This document shows, piece after piece, positions 8,180-16,137 of a stretch of 64,000 bases of DNA. The stretch lies in contig CAKSKB010000017.1 in assembly GCA_934464705.1 (NCBI GenBank), positions 1 to 64,000 of the forward strand, in the 5' to 3' direction. Every line of letters begins with the position of its first letter. Within the stretch, counting starts at the first letter, position 1. The position numbers were made by a program, and so were the translations under genes. A model generated the notes under the pieces. That model did not search any database and had not been told where the DNA came from. It saw only the letters and a list, made by a program, of their open reading frames with translations. The DNA is from an uncultured Clostridia bacterium. GTDB taxonomy: Bacteria > Bacillota > Clostridia > HGM11514.

Positions 8180-9116
8180 ATGTTTTGCGGAATTGATATT
8201 GGCGGTACAAAATGCGCTGTTTCTTTAGGCATCAACGGAGAAATCAAAAAAAATAAGATTTGAAACCAAAAATGCTGCCGAAACTATCGAAAATATAATA
8301 AATGCCGTTCAAAAGCTCGGATGCGGCAAGGCAATAGGAATAAGCTGCGGCGGTCCTCTTGATTCAAAACGGGGAGTTATACTCTCACCTCCGAATCTTC
8401 CGGGTTGGGATAATATTGAAATTATCAAAATTCTTAAAGAAAAATTCGGTGTACCGGTTGGTATACAGAACGATGCAAACGCCTGTGCGCTTGCAGAATG
8501 GCTGCACGGCGCCGGAAAAAAATGCGAAAATATGATTTTCCTCACTTTCGGGACAGGTATGGGTGCCGGAATTATTTTAAACGGCAGGCTCTACACCGGT
8601 TCAAGCGATATGGCAGGTGAAATAGGGCATATCAGAATGGAAAAATACGGTCCTGTCGGTTACGGAAAGGCCGGTTCGTTTGAAGGTTTTTGCTCCGGAA
8701 GCGGTATTGCGGAAACAGGCCGTTTTATCGCAATTGAAAAGCTTCGCTGCGGCGAAAACACGAGTTTTTGCAAAAGCTATAAGGACCTCGGCGGGATAAC
8801 CGCAAAAAAAATCGCCGAATGTGCAAAGAACGGCGATACTGCGGCAATTGAAGTGTATAACATATGCGCCGAAAAGCTCGGAATGGGCATATCAATACTC
8901 ATTGATATATTAAACCCCGAAAAAATTATTATCGGCAGTGTGTACGAAAGAAGCGGAGAACTTTTGCGTACAAAAATGCTTGAAGTTATTAAAGAAGAGG
9001 CTTTGCCGCAATCGAGAAATGTGTGTGAAATTCTGCCGTCTGCCTTGGGCGATGCAGTCGGCGACATGGCAGCTATGGCAGTAGCGGAAAATATATGGGA
9101 GTGTGAAAATTTATGA
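8180..9116 (+). pseudogene. ROK family sugar kinase, interrupted by a +1 frameshift in an A8 run
   Basis: The reading frame opens with MFCGIDIGGTKCAV (ROK phosphate-binding DIGGTK) after a GGGGTG site but stops at TGA 8261. A run of eight A at 8246-8253 shifts the frame. With seven A the gene reads on as one 311-codon ORF of normal ROK length, containing QNDANACALAEW, FLTFGTGMGAGIILNG and AGEIGHIRM. ROK kinases phosphorylate sugars such as glucose, mannose or fructose. The usual zinc motif CxCGxxGCxE is replaced by GYGKAGSFE. The end overlaps the SIS gene by ATGA. The shift may be an assembly error, a true mutation, or a site of transcriptional slippage; the intact downstream coding argues against old decay. 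Confidence 0.8.
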
Positions 9117-9700
9117 ACGAGCTTTTGCTGAGATACCCGATACTTTCGGAATGTAAAAAAGACATAGGCGCTGCACTGAAACTTTTGGTTTCGGCATACA
9201 GCAGCGGAGGTAAGGTTCTTGTATGCGGAAACGGAGGCAGCGCCGCAGACTGTGAACATATCGTTGGAGAACTTATGAAAGAATTTCTAAAAAAACGCCC
9301 CGTGACAGACGAGCGCATACCCGAAAGACTGCGCATGAATTTACAGGGAGCGCTGCCGGCGATTTCGCTTCCGAGCCAATGTGCGCTTATATCGGCGTTT
9401 GCAAACGATGCAGACCCTTCCATGATATATGCCCAGCTTGTTTACGGATATGCAAAGTGCGAGGATTTGGTTATCGGAATCTCAACTTCCGGAAATTCCG
9501 AAAATGTTGTAAACGCAATTGATGCTGCGAAATCCATTGGCATAAAAACTCTTGCTCTGACCGGCAAAAACGAAAGCAGACTGTCTCAGCTTGCAGATGT
9601 AACAATCCATGTTCCGGAAACCGAAACATTTAAGGTTCAGGAACTGCATCTCCCGGTTTACCACTATCTTTGTGCCGCACTGGAACGGGAAATGTTTTGA
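9113..9700 (+). CDS. SIS-domain sugar-phosphate isomerase, GmhA (phosphoheptose isomerase)-like
   Basis: This 195-residue protein has GmhA-type motifs: VCGNGGSAADCEHIVGELM, IGISTSGNSENVVNAI and VQELHLPVYHYLC, in which the conserved Glu/Gln/His residues of the GmhA metal site appear retained. GmhA converts sedoheptulose 7-phosphate to D-glycero-manno-heptose 7-phosphate. Gene context with a ROK kinase and an alpha-mannosidase makes a catabolic sugar-phosphate role as likely as heptose synthesis, so the substrate is open. Its start overlaps the ROK stop (ATGA), and GH38 follows 16 bp later. Confidence 0.85.
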   Translation: MNELLLRYPILSECKKDIGAALKLLVSAYSSGGKVLVCGNGGSAADCEHIVGELMKEFLKKRPVTDERIPERLRMNLQGALPAISLPSQCALISAFANDADPSMIYAQLVYGYAKCEDLVIGISTSGNSENVVNAIDAAKSIGIKTLALTGKNESRLSQLADVTIHVPETETFKVQELHLPVYHYLCAALEREMF

Positions 9701-9716
9701 AAGGACAACCCAGAAC

Positions 9717-12098
9717 ATGAAAAAAATATATTTAATAGGCAATGCTCACATTGACCCCGTCTGGTTATGGCAGTGGCAGGACGGTTTTTCGGAGGTTTTG
9801 GCAACATTCAGAAGTGCACTCGACAGAATGAAGGAGTTTTCCGATTTTAAGTTTACAAGTGCATGCGCACTGTATTACATGTGGGTTGAAGAAATTGACC
9901 CGTACATGTTCGGCGAAATCAAAATGCGCGTTGACGAGGGGAGATGGTGCATAACAGGCGGGTGGCTCCTGCAGCCGGACTGCAACATACCGTGCGGAGA
10001 AAGCTTGGTGCGTCAGGGGCTTATTTCGCAGAGATATTTTAAAGAAAAATTCGGATTCACACCGACCGTCGGTTACAATGTCGATTCTTTCGGGCACAGT
10101 GCAGCACTGCCGAAGATTCTAAAAAAAAGCGGAATTAAGAGTTATGTCTTTATGCGCCCGTCCGCTTCCGAAGCGGATATTGGAAATTCGCTTTTTAAAT
10201 GGCAGAGCGATGACGGAAGCACAGTTACAGCTTTCAGAATACCGGGTTCTTACAAGATTGATTTGGGGAACTTTCATCTGCTTGATGAAATTAAAAACAC
10301 GGCAGAAACCGAAAACATGGATATGATGGCGTTTTACGGCGTTGGAAATCACGGCGGCGGACCGACAATTAAACTGATCGAAAAAATAAACGCTGCAAAC
10401 GACGGAACAATGATATATTCAACACCGGACGAGTATTTTGAATCAGTCAAAGGGCTTGAACTTACAACTGTAAAAGGTGAACTCCAGCATCATGCGCGCG
10501 GCTGTTACAGTGTCTGCGCATCGGTCAAAAGCCTTAACAGGCGGTGCGAACAGGCTCTGCTGGCTGCGGAAAAGCTGTGCGTAATGGCCGAAAAGCTCAC
10601 AGGCGCTAAATATCCGACCGCAAAATTCCGTGAAGCCTGGAAGAATTTATTGTTCAACCAGTTTCACGATATTCTCGGCGGCTGTTCGGTTAAATCGGCT
10701 TACAAAGATGCGGAATATCTTTTCGGAAGCTGCTTGGCGGCAGCGGAAAGCACGATGAACCGTGCAATGCAGACGATAGCATGGAACATCGATACACTGC
10801 AAGGTGAAAAGCTTCCGGGATACAAGTTTGATGAGGCATGGAATGTTTGGGAGCATGACACTTTAGGCACACCCGTTATCGTGTTCAATCCTCATTCATG
10901 GGAGGTGACGATGCCGGTTACGGTGTATGCGTCCGCACAGAAGGTCACCGACCCGAGCGGCAACGAAACAAAATTTCAAACCGTCAGGGGAGAGCAGACC
11001 AACAGAAACGGCGATATATACCGCACCGCCTTCACGGCAACAGTACCGGCATACGGACATGCGGTATACAGGATTTTCAGAAAACAGAAATCCTCAAAAA
11101 TTTTCAATTCGGATTTGAAAGCCGAAAAAAATTTACTTGAAAACAGCAGAATAAGAGTAAAATTTGATTCCGAAACCGGAGATATATGCGAATTTTACGA
11201 TAAAGAAAGCAAAGAATATATAATAAACAAGCCTTGCCGTGCCGTAATTCTGGACGAAACGCACTGCGACACCTGGGCGCACGGCGAAATGACATTGGGT
11301 AAGGTTTCTGGCTTTTTCGGGAATCCCGAATTTGAAGCATCGGAAAACGGCAGCGTCAGAGCAACTCTGACAGTCAAAACAAAATACAATAATTCGCTTA
11401 TCACAAGGCATTACAGCATATTCCCGGGAAGCGGTGAAGTCAGAGTCAAAACAAAAATCGACTTCAGAGAAAAGCACGCTTGTCTGAAATTTTCTTTCCC
11501 GATAAAAGGCGAAAGCATTACAGCGGAAATTCCTTACGGAGCGATTGAACGGCCTCTGTATACCGGCGAAGAACCGTGCGGAATGTGGTTTTCCTGCGGA
11601 AATCTTTGTGTTGCAAACGATTCAAAATATGCTTATGACAGCGAAAACGGCGAAATAAGGCTCACTGTACTCAGAAGCGCAATTTATGCCGACCATTACG
11701 GGCAAAAATACAGAGATAATTCCTGCGAATTTATGGAACAGGGTGAGCATGAATTCTCATACAGCATTTTTCCGTACTCCGGCAAAGCCGATGCACAGAG
11801 GCGAGCTGCAGAGCTTAATTTCGGGCTCCGATGTATTGCGGGAACATTCCGCAGCGGAAAGCTTCCCGAAAAAATGAGCTGCTTTAATACGGACAATGAA
11901 AACATATTTATTTCAGCCGTCAAAAGGGGAGAGGATGAAAATTCAGACATTATAAGGCTTTACAATATTGACGATAATGATTTCGCAGTAGCTTTCAAAT
12001 GGTTTGACAGCGAAGTAAAGTGCCGTTTTGCGCACAACGATGTAAAAACCTTTGACGAAGGCGGCAGGGAACTTAATCTTATCGAGTGGAAAGAATAA
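9717..12098 (+). CDS. Glycoside hydrolase family 38 alpha-mannosidase
   Basis: This 793-residue enzyme has the GH38 signatures HIDPVWLWQW at the N-terminus (metal-binding His/Asp), TGGWLLQPD and GYNVDSFGH, which contains the catalytic nucleophile Asp. A middle helical domain includes NQFHDILGGCS, and a long beta-rich C-terminal part follows. No signal peptide is seen, so it acts in the cytoplasm on imported alpha-mannosides. The ATG at 9717 is chosen because of AAAGGA upstream; the open frame further upstream overlaps the SIS gene. It ends the carbohydrate operon, just before a terminator. No transporter is encoded nearby. Confidence 0.93.
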   Translation: MKKIYLIGNAHIDPVWLWQWQDGFSEVLATFRSALDRMKEFSDFKFTSACALYYMWVEEIDPYMFGEIKMRVDEGRWCITGGWLLQPDCNIPCGESLVRQGLISQRYFKEKFGFTPTVGYNVDSFGHSAALPKILKKSGIKSYVFMRPSASEADIGNSLFKWQSDDGSTVTAFRIPGSYKIDLGNFHLLDEIKNTAETENMDMMAFYGVGNHGGGPTIKLIEKINAANDGTMIYSTPDEYFESVKGLELTTVKGELQHHARGCYSVCASVKSLNRRCEQALLAAEKLCVMAEKLTGAKYPTAKFREAWKNLLFNQFHDILGGCSVKSAYKDAEYLFGSCLAAAESTMNRAMQTIAWNIDTLQGEKLPGYKFDEAWNVWEHDTLGTPVIVFNPHSWEVTMPVTVYASAQKVTDPSGNETKFQTVRGEQTNRNGDIYRTAFTATVPAYGHAVYRIFRKQKSSKIFNSDLKAEKNLLENSRIRVKFDSETGDICEFYDKESKEYIINKPCRAVILDETHCDTWAHGEMTLGKVSGFFGNPEFEASENGSVRATLTVKTKYNNSLITRHYSIFPGSGEVRVKTKIDFREKHACLKFSFPIKGESITAEIPYGAIERPLYTGEEPCGMWFSCGNLCVANDSKYAYDSENGEIRLTVLRSAIYADHYGQKYRDNSCEFMEQGEHEFSYSIFPYSGKADAQRRAAELNFGLRCIAGTFRSGKLPEKMSCFNTDNENIFISAVKRGEDENSDIIRLYNIDDNDFAVAFKWFDSEVKCRFAHNDVKTFDEGGRELNLIEWKE

Positions 12099-12106
12099 AA
12101 TCCGAG

Positions 12107-12137
12107 GTGCGTCAGAAAAAAATGGCGCACTTTTTTT
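12107..12137 (+). terminator. Intrinsic terminator after GH38
   Basis: GTGCGTCA (12107-12114) pairs with TGGCGCAC (12123-12130), including one G-U pair, around an 8-nt loop, followed by seven T. Confidence 0.8.
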
Positions 12138-12147
12138 AATTTGGGTA

Positions 12148-12176
12148 GTGACAAACACCGAAAATTGTGATATACT
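12148..12176 (+). promoter_or_regulatory. Extended -10 promoter for rluB
   Basis: GTGACA at 12148-12153 and TATACT at 12171-12176 are 17 bp apart. TGA at 12168-12170 gives an extended -10 element. It lies 29 bp before the rluB start. Confidence 0.7.
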
Positions 12177-12205
12177 GTACATTGGAGTTATTTGGAGGTG
12201 TTTTA

Positions 12206-12910
12206 ATGCGGCTGCAAAAATATCTTGCGGAATGTTCGGTTGCATCAAGGCGTAAATCCGAGGAATTGATTCTTGCCGGAAGAGTTAAGGTTAACGGCAA
12301 GGTTGTGAATACTCTCGGGACAAGCGTTTCAGAAACCGATATAGTTGAATTTGACGGCAAACCGGTTTTCCCTGAAACCGAAATGGTTTATATTGCGCTC
12401 AACAAGCCGAAGGGGGTTGTTTCGACAGCGTCTGACCAGTTTGAAAGGCGCGCGGTAACCGATTTGGTGGAATCCGATGTCAGGCTTTATCCTGTAGGCA
12501 GACTTGACTATGACACAAAGGGGCTTATTTTTCTTACCAATGACGGTGATTTTACTTACAAACTTACGCATCCCAAGCACAACATCAAAAAAACATATCA
12601 TGCTGTTGTAAAAGGCGGATTCAATGAAGAAAAGGCGGACAGGCTGCGCTGCGGAGTTTCTATTGACGGCAGAAAAACAGCGCCGGCAGAAATAACGATA
12701 AACAGCGTTTACGATAAGGCATGCGAGGTTACGGTTATAATTCACGAAGGCAGAAACAGGCAGGTAAGGCGAATGTTCGAGGCGGTCGGGTGCACGGTTT
12801 CGTCGCTCATCAGAACGGGGATAGGATGTGTTGACATAGGTAAACTCAGACCGGGGCAGTGGAGGTATCTTACCGATAAAGAGGTTAAAAACCTCACGAA
12901 AGGCAGCTGA
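12206..12910 (+). CDS. rluB: 23S rRNA pseudouridine synthase, RluB/RsuA family
   Basis: This 234-residue protein has an N-terminal S4 RNA-binding domain (RLQKYLAECSVASRRKSEEL), then a RsuA-type catalytic domain with VYPVGRLDYDTKGL-like sequence (RLYPVGRLDYDTKGLIF is the visible region, with the catalytic Asp), and EGRNRQVRRMFEAVG. Family members isomerise a uridine in the 23S rRNA peptidyl transferase region (RluB) or in 16S rRNA (RsuA); Clostridia usually have the RluB type. The ATG at 12206 follows TTGGAGGTG. It is commonly linked to scpAB in Bacillota, here separated by the mannosidase island. Confidence 0.88.
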   Translation: MRLQKYLAECSVASRRKSEELILAGRVKVNGKVVNTLGTSVSETDIVEFDGKPVFPETEMVYIALNKPKGVVSTASDQFERRAVTDLVESDVRLYPVGRLDYDTKGLIFLTNDGDFTYKLTHPKHNIKKTYHAVVKGGFNEEKADRLRCGVSIDGRKTAPAEITINSVYDKACEVTVIIHEGRNRQVRRMFEAVGCTVSSLIRTGIGCVDIGKLRPGQWRYLTDKEVKNLTKGS

Positions 12911-12914
12911 TATA

Positions 12915-13310
12915 ATGTTTACAATAAAACCTGCGGCACCGGAGGATTATTACGATATTAAAGAAATTTGCGAAAAACACGGAAAACCCCTTGAACTTTC
13001 TGCTGAAAAGTACATAATGGTTGCAAAAGAAAACGGTTTTTCGGGAATAGGTATTTTTGAAATCAAAGACGGAATTGCCCAATTTACTGACATTTTCATG
13101 GTAGATGAAGAAAATTCGCAGATGAAATATTTCATCGCCAAGGCTGTGCTTAATTCCATAGATTTAAAAGGCATCGCTGATGTTTATTCAAACTCTGAAT
13201 ATCTCGAACCCGTATTCAAAATGTGCCGTTTTGAAAAAGAATCGGACGGAACCTTTCATCTTAATCTTGAAGGATATTTTACAGGATGCGGTTCCTGCGG
13301 AAAAAATTAA
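12915..13310 (+). CDS. Small GNAT-fold-like protein, function unknown
   Basis: This 131-residue protein resembles the shape of a GNAT acetyltransferase: IKPAAPEDYYDIKEICEKHG at the start, strands with GIFEIKDGIAQFTDIFM in the middle, and a later NSEYLEPVFKMCRFEKE like the C-terminal GNAT segment. The classical acetyl-CoA loop (Q/RxxGxG/A) is not evident. It ends in a short cysteine pair motif, GCGSCGKN. It begins 4 bp after rluB and is probably co-transcribed. I cannot assign a substrate. Confidence 0.6.
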   Translation: MFTIKPAAPEDYYDIKEICEKHGKPLELSAEKYIMVAKENGFSGIGIFEIKDGIAQFTDIFMVDEENSQMKYFIAKAVLNSIDLKGIADVYSNSEYLEPVFKMCRFEKESDGTFHLNLEGYFTGCGSCGKN

Positions 13311-13325
13311 AATTTATTATAAATT

Positions 13326-13355
13326 TTGAAGGAAAAAGAAGAATTAATGTAGAAT
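13326..13355 (+). promoter_or_regulatory. Likely promoter of the decarboxylase operon
   Basis: TTGAAG at 13326-13331 and TAGAAT at 13350-13355 are 18 bp apart. An AT-rich 9-bp palindrome with a 1-nt centre (13309-13327) overlaps the -35 box and could be an operator. An 82-bp leader follows before the mmdA start. Confidence 0.5.
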
Positions 13356-13437
13356 ACACAGAATATGGGATGATTTGAAAATCAAGCCCGGTTTAATGTT
13401 ATATGATTATGTTTTAATATATTACGGAGGTAAGCTT

Positions 13438-14907
13438 ATGACTACAATCGAAAAGCAGAATGATTTGCAGGCACGAAAAAGCGCTTTGAAGCAAAACGGC
13501 GCAAAAAACGCCGCCGGCAAGCTGTTGGCTCGTGAGCGTATCGCAAAGATTTTTGACGAAGGCAGCTTTGTTGAAATCGGTGCGTTGCTCGGAAACAGCG
13601 GCGAAGGCGTGGTTACCGGTCACGGTACGATAGACGGAAGGCTCGCCTATGCTTACGCACAGGACTTTACGGTTATGGAGGGCGCTGTATCACGCCTTCA
13701 CGCAGAAAAAATCTGCAATATTATGGATGCGGCACTCAAAACAGGCGCACCCGTTATCGGCATTTTTGATTCTGACGGTGCGAGAATTGCGGACGGTGTT
13801 GAAGTTCTTTCCGGTTACGGTAAAATTTTCAAAAAATCGGCGGAATGCTCCGGTGTTATACCGCAGATTTCCGTTATTGCCGGTCCTTGTGCCGGAGGTG
13901 CGGCGTTTGCACCGGCTATGTCCGACCTTGTGTTTTTTGTAAAGGGCAAAGGCAAGATGTTCCTTCACAGCCCGGAAATGATTGAATCCTCAACCGGCAA
14001 AAGGGGCGATGTATGCCCGTGCCAGAACGGTACTTCGCATTTTAATTTTGAAACCGAGGACGAATGCTTTGAAGCGGTTAAAAAGGTATTTTCTTACCTT
14101 CCTTCAAACAACCTCTGTGAATGCGAAAGCATTGTAACTGACGATATAAACAGAATTTCGGCAGAACTTAACACGATAGTTCCCGATGATTCGTCTGCCG
14201 CTTATGATGTTAAGGCTGTTATCGGACAGATTGCGGATACCGGCTCATTTACCGAAATGCAGAAGGCTTATGCAAAAAATATGGTTATCGGTCTTGCAAG
14301 AATGAACGGTACGGCGGTGGGCATTATAGCAAATCAGCCGTCCGAAAACGACGGAAAACTCGATGTTGACGCTTGTGAAAAAGCAGCCCGTTTCGTTAAT
14401 TTCTGCGACTGCTTCAACATCCCGGTTGTGACGCTTACCGATGTTCCCGGCTTTACGGTTTGCGAATGCCAGGAAAAGAAGGGCATTACCGGTCATGCAT
14501 CGGCTCTTATTTATGCATACGCAAGCGCAACCGTTCCCAAGATTAATGTTGTTATCAGAAAAGCTTACGGCAATGCTTACAATGTTATGTGCAGCAAGGA
14601 AACCGGTGCGGATGTTGTTTTCGCCTGGCCGACAGCCGAAATTGCCGTTATGGGCATAGACGGCGCTGCAGGCATCATGTATAATAAGGAAATCGCCGAA
14701 TCGGGTGACCCCGTTAAGATGCGTGAAGAAATGGCGAAGAAATACAAAGAAGAATATGCAAGTCCATACATTGCGGCTAAATGCGGCATTGTTGATGATG
14801 TGATTGAGCCCGACGCTACAAGACCCATGATTATCAGCGCACTTGAAGCTCTGGCAACCAAAAGGGTTTCGTCCCCGTCGAGAAAACACGGCAATATGCC
14901 TTTGTAA
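13438..14907 (+). CDS. mmdA: Acyl-CoA carboxyltransferase subunit (methylmalonyl-CoA decarboxylase alpha / 12S type)
   Basis: This 489-residue protein has two crotonase-like carboxyltransferase halves. Visible features include AAGKLLARERIAKIFDEGSF, the oxyanion/CoA region AGPCAGGAAFAPAMSD and the second-half motif TLTDVPGFTVCECQEKKGITGHAS. Family members move the carboxyl group between an acyl-CoA (methylmalonyl-CoA or propionyl-CoA) and biotin. In Na+-pumping decarboxylases the carboxybiotin is then decarboxylated by the membrane beta subunit. The ATG at 13438 follows ACGGAGG. The gene heads an operon with OadG-like, biotin carrier, OadB and OadA-like subunits. Confidence 0.88.
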   Translation: MTTIEKQNDLQARKSALKQNGAKNAAGKLLARERIAKIFDEGSFVEIGALLGNSGEGVVTGHGTIDGRLAYAYAQDFTVMEGAVSRLHAEKICNIMDAALKTGAPVIGIFDSDGARIADGVEVLSGYGKIFKKSAECSGVIPQISVIAGPCAGGAAFAPAMSDLVFFVKGKGKMFLHSPEMIESSTGKRGDVCPCQNGTSHFNFETEDECFEAVKKVFSYLPSNNLCECESIVTDDINRISAELNTIVPDDSSAAYDVKAVIGQIADTGSFTEMQKAYAKNMVIGLARMNGTAVGIIANQPSENDGKLDVDACEKAARFVNFCDCFNIPVVTLTDVPGFTVCECQEKKGITGHASALIYAYASATVPKINVVIRKAYGNAYNVMCSKETGADVVFAWPTAEIAVMGIDGAAGIMYNKEIAESGDPVKMREEMAKKYKEEYASPYIAAKCGIVDDVIEPDATRPMIISALEALATKRVSSPSRKHGNMPL

Positions 14908-14919
14908 TCGGGAGGCGGT

Positions 14920-15708
14920 ATGATGACTAAATTCAAAAAAACAGCGGCGCTTTTCCTTGCCGTTGCCGTTCTGCTTTCGCTTTCGGTATCGGTTTTTGCC
15001 GCAAATGCACAGACGGCAGATAATCAGCCTTATACTTATGACGCCGAAACGGGGGCATTTACAATTACGGCATTTTCCCAAATGGGAATGAACAAGCTTT
15101 CCGCCGGAATGTTCCAGGGGGCGGAAGGAATGACCCGTGAAGTGGTTATCGAAGATGAAGGCATTACGGAAATCGGCGACCAGGCTTTTCTCAACTGTTT
15201 CAGACTTGAAAAAGTGACGATCCCGGCAAGCGTAACAAAGATTTCCGAATCTGCATTTTACGGCTGCTCCGACTCTCTCGTGATATACGGCGAAAAGGGT
15301 TCGGCTGCTGCTGAATTTGCCGATAAATACGGATATTCTTTCAAGGAAGTTTCTTCATCCGGCAAAAAGGATGTTGAAGGTAATATCGGAACAGGCATTG
15401 AGGTTACAATCCTTGGTTTGGGCGTTGTGTTTATAATTCTTATAATACTTTGCCTTGTGCTCAAACTCTTTGAAAAGATTTTCGCAAACCAGAGCCGGCA
15501 GCAGAATGTTCAGGCACCGGTTCCGGTAAGTGTTCCTGCACAGGCGACCGCTGCCGAGGACGATACCGAACTTGTTGCTGTTATCACAGCGGCTATTGCG
15601 GCAAGTCTTAATACAAGCACATACAACCTTAAAATAAAATCTGTAAAGCGTCTCGGTTCCTCCTGGAATCAGGCTGCAAGGGTACAGAATTTCAATAATA
15701 ATTTTTAG
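14920..15708 (+). CDS. OadG/MmdD-family subunit with an extracytoplasmic leucine-rich (BspA-type) domain
   Basis: This 262-residue protein has a signal peptide (KKTAALFLAVAVLLSLSVSVFAA), then about 110 residues with one to two BspA-like leucine-rich repeats (IGDQAFLNCFRLEKVTIPAS and ISESAFYGCSDSLVIYG). A membrane helix (VTILGLGVVFIILIILCLVL, about residues 165-185) follows, and then a cytoplasmic tail with EDDTELVAVITAAIAASLN, typical of OadG/MmdD. OadG holds the carboxyltransferase and the membrane beta subunit together. The usual subunit is about 80-130 residues with no surface domain, so the N-terminal LRR part is an unusual fusion. It starts 12 bp after mmdA with GGAGGCGG, and BCCP follows. 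Confidence 0.82.
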   Translation: MMTKFKKTAALFLAVAVLLSLSVSVFAANAQTADNQPYTYDAETGAFTITAFSQMGMNKLSAGMFQGAEGMTREVVIEDEGITEIGDQAFLNCFRLEKVTIPASVTKISESAFYGCSDSLVIYGEKGSAAAEFADKYGYSFKEVSSSGKKDVEGNIGTGIEVTILGLGVVFIILIILCLVLKLFEKIFANQSRQQNVQAPVPVSVPAQATAAEDDTELVAVITAAIAASLNTSTYNLKIKSVKRLGSSWNQAARVQNFNNNF

Positions 15709-15723
15709 GAGGAATCTATTAAT

Positions 15724-16098
15724 ATGAGAAAGTTTGTTGTTAATGTAAACGGTAAATCATACGAAGTTGAAGTTGAAGAAAAGGGCGGCGCAGTGTCTGC
15801 TCCGGCAGCTGCACCTGTTGTTTCCGCTCCGGCTGTTTCCGAAGCACCCAAGGCTGCACCGGCTCCCGCAGCAGCTCCTGCAGGCGCAACGGCTGTAAAT
15901 TCGCCTATGCCCGGAACTATTATGTCAATCTCGGTTAAACCCGGCGATTCGGTTAAAGCAGGCGATGTTCTCTGCATTCTCGAAGCTATGAAGATGGAAA
16001 ACGAAATCGTTGCTCCCAAGGACGCTACCGTTGCTTCCGTTAATGTAAATCAGGGTCAGTCAGTTAACTCCGGAGACCTTCTTGTATCGCTTTCATAA
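15724..16098 (+). CDS. Biotin carboxyl carrier protein (MmdC/OadC type)
   Basis: This 124-residue protein has a short N-terminal beta segment (KFVVNVNGKSYEVEVEEK), a flexible Ala/Pro-rich linker (about residues 24-57) and a biotinyl domain with the modification site EAMKMEN; the biotinylated lysine is residue 90, 34 residues from the end. It carries the carboxyl group between the carboxyltransferases and the membrane decarboxylase. It has a GGAGGAATC site 8 bases upstream and sits between OadG and OadB. The same carrier must serve both the MmdA-type and OadA-type subunits, because no other biotin domain is encoded in the operon. Confidence 0.93.
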   Translation: MRKFVVNVNGKSYEVEVEEKGGAVSAPAAAPVVSAPAVSEAPKAAPAPAAAPAGATAVNSPMPGTIMSISVKPGDSVKAGDVLCILEAMKMENEIVAPKDATVASVNVNQGQSVNSGDLLVSLS

Positions 16099-16137
16099 TT
16101 TTGATTTCGGTATAACGATTCGTAAGGAGGAATTTCG

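Noticed and set aside
14245..15081. Open frame of 278 codons on the minus strand across mmdA and the OadG gene
   Set aside because: Antisense shadow of two clear genes, with cysteine- and arginine-rich composition and no motif.
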